In this document: positions 4,385-8,821 of the stretch, one piece after another
How the letters are laid out: every line of letters starts with the position of its first letter
Position numbering within the stretch: the first letter of the stretch is position 1
Assembly: GCA_034005635.1 (NCBI GenBank)
Contig: JAVEUJ010000106.1
Span: forward strand, 1-8,821
Direction: 5' to 3'
DNA: 8,821 nucleotides
Source: JAAZFE01 sp034005635
Lineage (GTDB): Bacteria > Verrucomicrobiota > Kiritimatiellia > CAIQIC01 > Lenti-01
Program-made: the position numbers and the translations under genes
The notes under the pieces: generated by a model
Databases searched by the model: none
Seen by the model: the letters and a program-made list of their open reading frames with translations, nothing else
Told to the model about the DNA's origin: nothing

Positions 4385-7171
4385 TTGAACGCCGCCGAAT
4401 TCATTGCCAAGTGGAAAAAGGTCGAGCTGAAAGAACGCTCCGCCGCGCAGGAACATTTCTTGGACCTGTGCCGGATGCTCGGGCATCCCACGCCCGCCGA
4501 AGCCGATCCCACGGGCGAAACCTTCTGCTTTGAAAAGGGCACGGAAAAGCACGGCGGCGGCGATGGCTTCGCCGATGTCTGGAAAAAGGATTTCTTCGGC
4601 TGGGAATACAAGGGCAAGCACAAGGATCTGGACAACGCCTACAACCAGCTCCTCCTCTATCGCGACGCCCTCGCCAGTCCGCCCCTCCTTGTCGTCTGCG
4701 ACCTGGACCGCATCGTCGTCCGCACCAATTTCACCAAAACCGTATCCGTCGCGCACGAAATCCCGCTCGACCGCCTCGGCGAGTCGCGCAGCCTCGAAAT
4801 CCTCCGCGCCGTCTTCTTCGATCCCGAAAAACTCCGCCCCGGCAAAACCAGCATCGCCATCACCCAGGAAGCCGCGCAGCACTTCGCCGACATGGCCGAA
4901 TCTATGCGCAAGCGCGGGCTCGACTCCGCCGAAACCGCCCATTTCCTCGATCGCGTCGTGTTCTGCCTCTTCGCGGAAGATATCGGCCTTCTCCCCAACC
5001 AGATATTTTCACGCATCACCGAAAAGTCAGGCGGCGACCCCGCCAAGTTCGGCCGCTTCATCGTCCAGCTATTCGAGGCGATGGCCACGGGCGGCGAATT
5101 CGGGCTGGAAACCATTCTTCATTTCAACGGCAATCTATTTGACGGCGCCACCGTTCCCGACCTGACGGCAGAAGAGGTCACCCGCATCACCGCCTCCGCC
5201 CGGTTGGATTGGAGCTCGGTCGAGCCCTCCATCTTTGGCACCCTTTTCGAGCGTGGCTTGGACCCCGCCAAGCGTTCCCAACTCGGCGCGCACTTCACAG
5301 GCAAGGAAGATATCGATGTCCTCGTCGATGCCGTCGTCATGCAGCCCCTCCACCGCGAGTGGGACGAAACCAAACAAATCGTCGAAGCTCTCCTGACCAC
5401 GGGCAAGAAGAAGCCCGGCGCGACACCTGTGCAACTTGCCGGCAACACCAAGAAAAAGGCGATGAAGGAGGCCGAAGTCCTCATCCAGCGCTTCTTGATG
5501 CGCCTGCAATCGGTCAAGGTGCTCGATCCCGCCTGCGGCTCGGGCAACTTCCTATATGTCACTTTGCAGAAGCTGAAAGACCTCGAAAAGACCGTCATCC
5601 TGCACTCGATGGATTCTGGCCTCGCCTCGTTTTTCCCGATGATAGGCCCTTGGCAGCTCTACGGCATCGAGCTCAACCCCTACGCTCATGACCTCGCGCA
5701 AATGACCGTCTGGATCGGCTGGCTCCAGTGGCTCAAGTTCAACGGCTTCGGCTCGCCCGAGGAACCCATCCTCCGCGCCATGTCCTCCAACTTTCAGAAC
5801 CGCGACGCGATTCTCGACCTCTCCAATCCGGAGAACCCCAAGGAACCCGATTGGCCCAAGGTCGATTTCATCGTCGGCAATCCGCCGTTTTTGGGTGGCA
5901 ATCGCATCCGCAAGGAACTGGGCGGCGATTACGTCGACACACTTTTCAGGGTCTATAAGGATCGCGTGCCCGCCTTTGCCGATCTCTGCTGCTATTGGTT
6001 TGAGAAAGCCCGCGCTCACATTGAAAAGGGTCATTGCAAGCGCGCAGGGCTGCTTGCCACGCAAGGAATCCGTGGCGGTGCCAATCGCGAAGTCCTCAAG
6101 CGCATCAAAGAGTCCGGCGATATTTTTTGGGCGGTCTCGGATCAAGACTGGATTCTCGACGGAGCCGCCGTTCATGTCAGCATCGCCGCCTTTGACAATG
6201 GCGCGGAAGAAACCCGTACCCTAGACGGCCAACTCGTTGCCACGATCAATCCTGATCTAACCAGCGCGGCGGACATCACGCAGGCTAAAATCTTAAAGGA
6301 AAACCAAGGAATATCATTCCAAGGCCCATCACCGAAAGCTCCGTTTGATATCGACGGCACCACGGCGCGCCTCATGCTGGCAACCACGGGAAATCCAAAC
6401 AAGCGGCCCAATTCTGATGTGGTGCGGCCCGTTGTCAGTGCAATTGATTTGGCTCGCGGTTCGCGCGGGCGCTGGACTATTGATTTCGCCCTCATGCCGA
6501 TGGAAGAAGCCGCGCAGTACGAAGCGCCATTCGAATATGTTAAACGCGTGGTGAAATCTGCACGTGAAACGCGTAGGGATGATTATCGTGGGTGTTGGTG
6601 GCAATATGCGCGACCTCGTCCCGAAATGCGAGCTGCATTGAAAGATTTGCCGCGCTTTATCGCCACACCACGCGTTTCAAAACACCGTATTTTCACATGG
6701 CTGGATCAAGCTATTCTGGCAAATGATGGCACTATTGTCTTCGCCCGATCCGACGACTATTTCTTTGGAATTCTCCATTCCCGGATTCACGAGATATGGG
6801 CGCGCGCACAAGGTACGCAACTGAGGGAAGAAGAATCCGGCGCCCGCTACACGCCGACGACGAGTTTTGAAACCTTCCCATTCCCGAACCCAACGCCCGC
6901 GCATGAGTCAGCCATCGCCGACGCATCACGCGAATTGGTCGCCAAGCGCGATGAATGGTTGGCGGGACAAGATGCCAAGCCCCGACATCTGACGCGCCTC
7001 TACAACGAACGCCCGACCTGGCTTGACCTCGCGCACAAGAAATTGGACGCTGCCGTCTTCGCCGCCTACGGCTGGGATGCCGCGATGACCGATGCCGATC
7101 TCCTCGCCGCCCTGCTGGCGCTCAACCAAGAGCGCTCGGCCTCCTCCGCATCACCCAAAGTCATTTCGTAA
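4385..7171 (+). CDS. MmeI-like single-chain restriction-modification enzyme (type IIG/IIL)
   Basis: A 928-residue enzyme that should bind one DNA site, methylate adenine using S-adenosylmethionine, and cut DNA at a distance, all in one chain. Domains in order: PD-(D/E)XK nuclease at about 1-150, with D64, E74 and K76 in the D-X9-E-X-K spacing of MmeI (ADVWK, then WEYKGK); a helical linker at about 155-290; an N6-adenine methylase at about 290-610, with GAHFTGKEDI (301-310), motif I LDPACGSGNFL (380-390), IELNPYA (428-434) and motif IV NPPF (499-502); a target-recognition part at about 610-840, with WWQYARPRPEM, IATPRVSKHR and YTPTTSFETFPFP; and a C-terminal helical cap. Length matches MmeI (about 919). 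The start is TTG 4385, fixed by AGGGAGA and by the family-like opening AAEFIAKW. No partner subunit lies nearby. GC content drops over the recognition part. Motifs all look intact. The target site cannot be read by eye. Confidence 0.93.
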   Translation: MNAAEFIAKWKKVELKERSAAQEHFLDLCRMLGHPTPAEADPTGETFCFEKGTEKHGGGDGFADVWKKDFFGWEYKGKHKDLDNAYNQLLLYRDALASPPLLVVCDLDRIVVRTNFTKTVSVAHEIPLDRLGESRSLEILRAVFFDPEKLRPGKTSIAITQEAAQHFADMAESMRKRGLDSAETAHFLDRVVFCLFAEDIGLLPNQIFSRITEKSGGDPAKFGRFIVQLFEAMATGGEFGLETILHFNGNLFDGATVPDLTAEEVTRITASARLDWSSVEPSIFGTLFERGLDPAKRSQLGAHFTGKEDIDVLVDAVVMQPLHREWDETKQIVEALLTTGKKKPGATPVQLAGNTKKKAMKEAEVLIQRFLMRLQSVKVLDPACGSGNFLYVTLQKLKDLEKTVILHSMDSGLASFFPMIGPWQLYGIELNPYAHDLAQMTVWIGWLQWLKFNGFGSPEEPILRAMSSNFQNRDAILDLSNPENPKEPDWPKVDFIVGNPPFLGGNRIRKELGGDYVDTLFRVYKDRVPAFADLCCYWFEKARAHIEKGHCKRAGLLATQGIRGGANREVLKRIKESGDIFWAVSDQDWILDGAAVHVSIAAFDNGAEETRTLDGQLVATINPDLTSAADITQAKILKENQGISFQGPSPKAPFDIDGTTARLMLATTGNPNKRPNSDVVRPVVSAIDLARGSRGRWTIDFALMPMEEAAQYEAPFEYVKRVVKSARETRRDDYRGCWWQYARPRPEMRAALKDLPRFIATPRVSKHRIFTWLDQAILANDGTIVFARSDDYFFGILHSRIHEIWARAQGTQLREEESGARYTPTTSFETFPFPNPTPAHESAIADASRELVAKRDEWLAGQDAKPRHLTRLYNERPTWLDLAHKKLDAAVFAAYGWDAAMTDADLLAALLALNQERSASSASPKVIS

Positions 7172-7184
7172 GTAATTCTTACGA
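7166..7184. repeat. Hairpin overlapping the MmeI-like stop codon
   Basis: TCGTAAG (7166-7172) and CTTACGA (7178-7184) pair over seven bases around a five-base loop; the stop codon lies in the left arm. It is the first of several small palindromes with five-base loops downstream of the restriction enzyme gene. It may protect the RNA end or belong to the repeat cluster. Confidence 0.45.
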
Positions 7185-7197
7185 GCGAGACCCGCCG

Positions 7198-7224
7198 AGT
7201 TTTCCACAGTATGGAAAACTTTTT
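7198..7224 (+). terminator. AT-rich stem followed by a T run, possible terminator of the MmeI-like gene
   Basis: AGTTTTCCA (7198-7206) pairs with TGGAAAACT (7212-7220) around a five-base loop, and the last base begins a T5 run at 7220-7224. The position, 26 bases after the stop, suits an intrinsic terminator, but the stem has only three G-C pairs, so its strength is doubtful. Confidence 0.4.
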
Positions 7225-7285
7225 CGCGTTTTTTCCACGCTATGGAAGATCCCGCGCATGCGGGACCACGGTGTGGAAAACGTGG
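7199..7285. repeat. Cluster of TTTTCCA/TGGAAAA palindromes
   Basis: Unit 1 (TTTTCCACAGTATGGAAAA, 7200-7218) and unit 2 (TTTTCCACGCTATGGAAGA, 7231-7249) agree at 16 of 19 bases and lie 31 bases apart; each has a five-base centre. A third partial copy, GTGTGGAAAAC (7271-7281), is the exact reverse complement of the left arm of unit 1 over ten bases (GTTTTCCACA 7199-7208 with TGTGGAAAAC 7272-7281). Between them TCCCGC-GCAT-GCGGGA (7250-7265) makes another hairpin, and CCACG 7266-7270 pairs with CGTGG 7281-7285. The cluster fills most of the spacer between the restriction enzyme and the next gene. Confidence 0.6.
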
Positions 7286-7367
7286 ATATCCTGGCAAGGA
7301 ACCTTGTGTTGGGGGGCGGACTTGGGGCATGCTCAAGCAGCGAGGATGAATCCGTAGGAGGTGGGCG

Positions 7368-8498
7368 ATGGACACGCAGGCTGGATGGATCGCAGGCGGT
7401 GGGCATGTGCAACGGATGGACCAGCGGATCGACCTGGGACACCTGCCGGTGTTGCGGGTGGAATCGGGCTACAAGGTCGCGGGAACCATGCTGGGGCTGG
7501 TGGGGGGGCTCATGGTATTGGGGGCCCTGGGGATACTCTTTGGCGAATTTTCACCGTGGGGATTGTTGTCGCCGTTCGCCTGGGTGGGGATTGCCATCCT
7601 ATTGGGCGGGGGGCATCTGGCGATCATGCGCAAGGAGGTGTTGCTGGATGCGGAGCAGGTGGCGGTGCGGACGCGGGGGTTGGTGGGCCGGAAGGCGTGG
7701 ATGGAGCCGCTGTCGGCTTATCGGGGCGTGATGCTCCGCAGCAAGTGGGTGACCGGGGGCCGGAACCAGCACTCCTATCAAGTGTTTCTTGTGGAATTGA
7801 CGCACGAAGATCCAAAGAAGACGGTTGTGGTTTTCGAAGCTCGGAGGGACAAGGGCTGGCATGCGACGTGGCGGGCAGTGAGCATCCGGTTCGGCTTGCT
7901 GGCGCTGGAGGAGACGCCCGACGGCATAGTGACGTGCCTGCCGGAAGAGTTGGAAAAATCGGTTCGGGACAAGGTGCGGGAGGGGGCATTGGCGATTTCG
8001 TTTGATCCCTCGGCGGCGCCTCCGGCGGGGCTGGCGGTGCAGGCCGTCGCTGGCGGGCTGGACATTCGCGTCCTCCAGCGGAATTGGCGCTCGCCGGGGT
8101 TGTGGGGGGCGGTGGCGGGAATTGGGGTGGTGCTGGCGCTTCTGGTGGTGATGGGGGCATGGGGGATGCCCGGGATCGTGCTGGTCGTCGGAGCAGGTCT
8201 GAGCCTTGGGGCGGCGGCGGCACTGTTGGGCGGATTCATGGCGTCGCAGACGCGGCTGCAGGTGGGGCGGGATACCGTGACGGCCTGCCTCGTGACGCCC
8301 GTGGGGAAGATGCGCCAGCAGGTGATCGACACGGCCGGGATCAGCGGGGTGCAGATGGGCGCGCCGAAGGGACAGAAAAGCGGATTGTGCCTGCATATCC
8401 TGACCGACGACGGGCGCGTCTATTTTGGGACCGGCCTGTCGCGCGCGGCCCTAGAATGGCTCCGCGACTGCTTGTTGGCCGCCGTCGCGAGGCTGTAG
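7368..8498 (+). CDS. Unrecognised four-helix membrane protein with internal duplication
   Basis: I do not recognise this 376-residue protein. Start ATG 7368 has a near-perfect Shine-Dalgarno site, AGGAGG at 7356-7361, six bases upstream. It appears to consist of two copies of one unit. Copy 1 has helices at about 36-58 and 66-84, followed by a soluble part with a beta-rich look (VLLDAEQVAVRTRGLVGRK, then WMEPLSAYRGVML). Copy 2 has helices at about 246-265 and 268-291, followed by LQVGRDTVTACLVTPVGK, then QQVIDTAGISGVQM. The pattern of a helix pair followed by a short beta domain is reminiscent of bacterial PH-like membrane proteins, but this is only a resemblance. There is no signal peptide; both soluble parts probably face the same side. 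The coding strand is very G-rich (many GGG), unlike the C-rich restriction enzyme gene before it. It has its own start signals and lies 196 bases after that gene, so shared transcription is uncertain. Confidence 0.75.
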   Translation: MDTQAGWIAGGGHVQRMDQRIDLGHLPVLRVESGYKVAGTMLGLVGGLMVLGALGILFGEFSPWGLLSPFAWVGIAILLGGGHLAIMRKEVLLDAEQVAVRTRGLVGRKAWMEPLSAYRGVMLRSKWVTGGRNQHSYQVFLVELTHEDPKKTVVVFEARRDKGWHATWRAVSIRFGLLALEETPDGIVTCLPEELEKSVRDKVREGALAISFDPSAAPPAGLAVQAVAGGLDIRVLQRNWRSPGLWGAVAGIGVVLALLVVMGAWGMPGIVLVVGAGLSLGAAAALLGGFMASQTRLQVGRDTVTACLVTPVGKMRQQVIDTAGISGVQMGAPKGQKSGLCLHILTDDGRVYFGTGLSRAALEWLRDCLLAAVARL

Positions 8499-8821
8499 CG
8501 ATTTTGCTGGGGCGGGAAAACGAGAGGCGGGGTCAGCCATTCTTACGAACTATGAAAGTCGTTTGGCTCAGCAGGAATTCCACGTTGAATATTGAATATT
8601 GTTTCCCCCTTCGCACCTTTGCGTGAGTCTGACTTTTCCGGCTTCTCATGAGTTCTTGAGTTCAGATTCATTCCCGGCTTTCCCCACCTTCCCAATCCGT
8701 GGCATTCCCACCGCGGGCGGAAAAGCCGGAACGGGTTGCCCTACCAACGGCGTGTGTCCTTGGTCCTTGGCCCCCAAACAGGGATCGAGCAAGCTCGACC
8801 CCTACATTTCAAATCCACTTT
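8499..8821. other. Spacer with repeat remnants, no credible gene
   Basis: No protein-like frame is visible up to the window edge. Seen here: tandem TTGAATA copies (8585-8599), tandem GTCCTTG copies (8756-8769), TTCCGGCTT (8636-8644) whose reverse complement AAGCCGGAA recurs at 8723-8731, a GGGTTGCCCTACC block (8733-8745) similar to the one at 2541-2555, and the palindrome at 8781-8802. The text resembles layered intergenic repeat debris rather than a promoter region. Confidence 0.55.
8781..8802. repeat. Imperfect palindrome around GATCGAGC/GCTCGACC
   Basis: GGGATCGAGC (8781-8790) and GCTCGACCCC (8793-8802) are reverse complements except at one position, around a central AA. The block is followed by CTACA. 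I remember similar GTAGGGGTCGAGC...-type text in spacers of some PVC bacteria, but this was not checked. It could be one copy of a dispersed genomic repeat. Confidence 0.45.

Noticed and set aside
4385..7171. Reading the large methylase as part of a BREX or DISARM system
   Set aside because: No PglZ-, BrxC- or DrmA/B-like genes lie in the window, and the N-terminal D-X9-E-X-K nuclease fits a stand-alone MmeI-type enzyme better.
7599..8396. Several long minus-strand frames opposite the duplicated membrane protein
   Set aside because: They are His/Pro/Arg-rich shadows of a G-rich coding strand. The + strand frame has a strong ribosome site, clear hydrophobic helices and internal duplication.
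7175..8548. Ten-base direct repeat ATTCTTACGA at 7175-7184 and 8539-8548 flanking the membrane protein gene, considered as an attachment-site or target duplication
   Set aside because: Dozens of ten-base matches are expected by chance in a window of this size, and no integrase or transposase is present.

Overview
The window (about 60% GC by eye) carries six credible genes, all on the + strand. Several spacers are rich in short palindromes. I cannot name the organism. The lack of clear Shine-Dalgarno sites on some genes, GC-rich palindromic spacer repeats (GGGTTnGCCCT-type blocks, a GATCGAGC/GCTCGACC palindrome) and small TTTTCCA..TGGAAAA palindromes remind me of PVC-superphylum genomes (Verrucomicrobiota or Kiritimatiellota). 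That is an impression from memory, not a measured assignment. An outer-membrane-type beta-barrel gene argues for a diderm cell.

Layout. 1-374: spacer with no believable gene and a GC-rich hairpin. 375-827: a Fur-superfamily regulator that keeps all five regulatory metal ligands and both CxxC zinc pairs of the peroxide sensor PerR. 918-2417: a complete haem catalase (katA type) just downstream. The pair forms a classic peroxide-defence unit. 2418-2663: spacer with a hairpin after katA and a nested inverted repeat of about 90 bases. 2664-3158 and 3182-3991: a YbaN/DUF454 inner-membrane protein followed 23 bases later by a secreted, probable outer-membrane beta-barrel protein, likely one operon. 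3992-4384: spacer with a strong 11-bp hairpin and the start signals of the next gene.

4385-7171: a 928-residue single-chain restriction-modification enzyme of the MmeI (type IIG/IIL) family. The nuclease pattern D-X9-E-X-K and methylase motifs LDPACGSGNF and NPPF are intact, so it should both cut and modify without partners. GC content falls from about 62% to about 48% exactly over the target-recognition part and recovers in the last 90 codons, which suggests the specificity module was exchanged. 7166-7285: right after its stop lies a dense run of small palindromes, one of them terminator-like. 7368-8498: an unrecognised four-helix membrane protein that looks like an internal duplication of a two-helix-plus-soluble-domain unit. 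8499-8821: spacer with dispersed-repeat remnants.

I found no CRISPR array, tRNA, rRNA, transposase or integrase. The most notable items are the self-contained MmeI-like enzyme with a compositional island in its specificity domain, the palindrome cluster behind it, and the duplicated membrane protein next to it. I see no convincing evidence for a wholly new multi-gene system.
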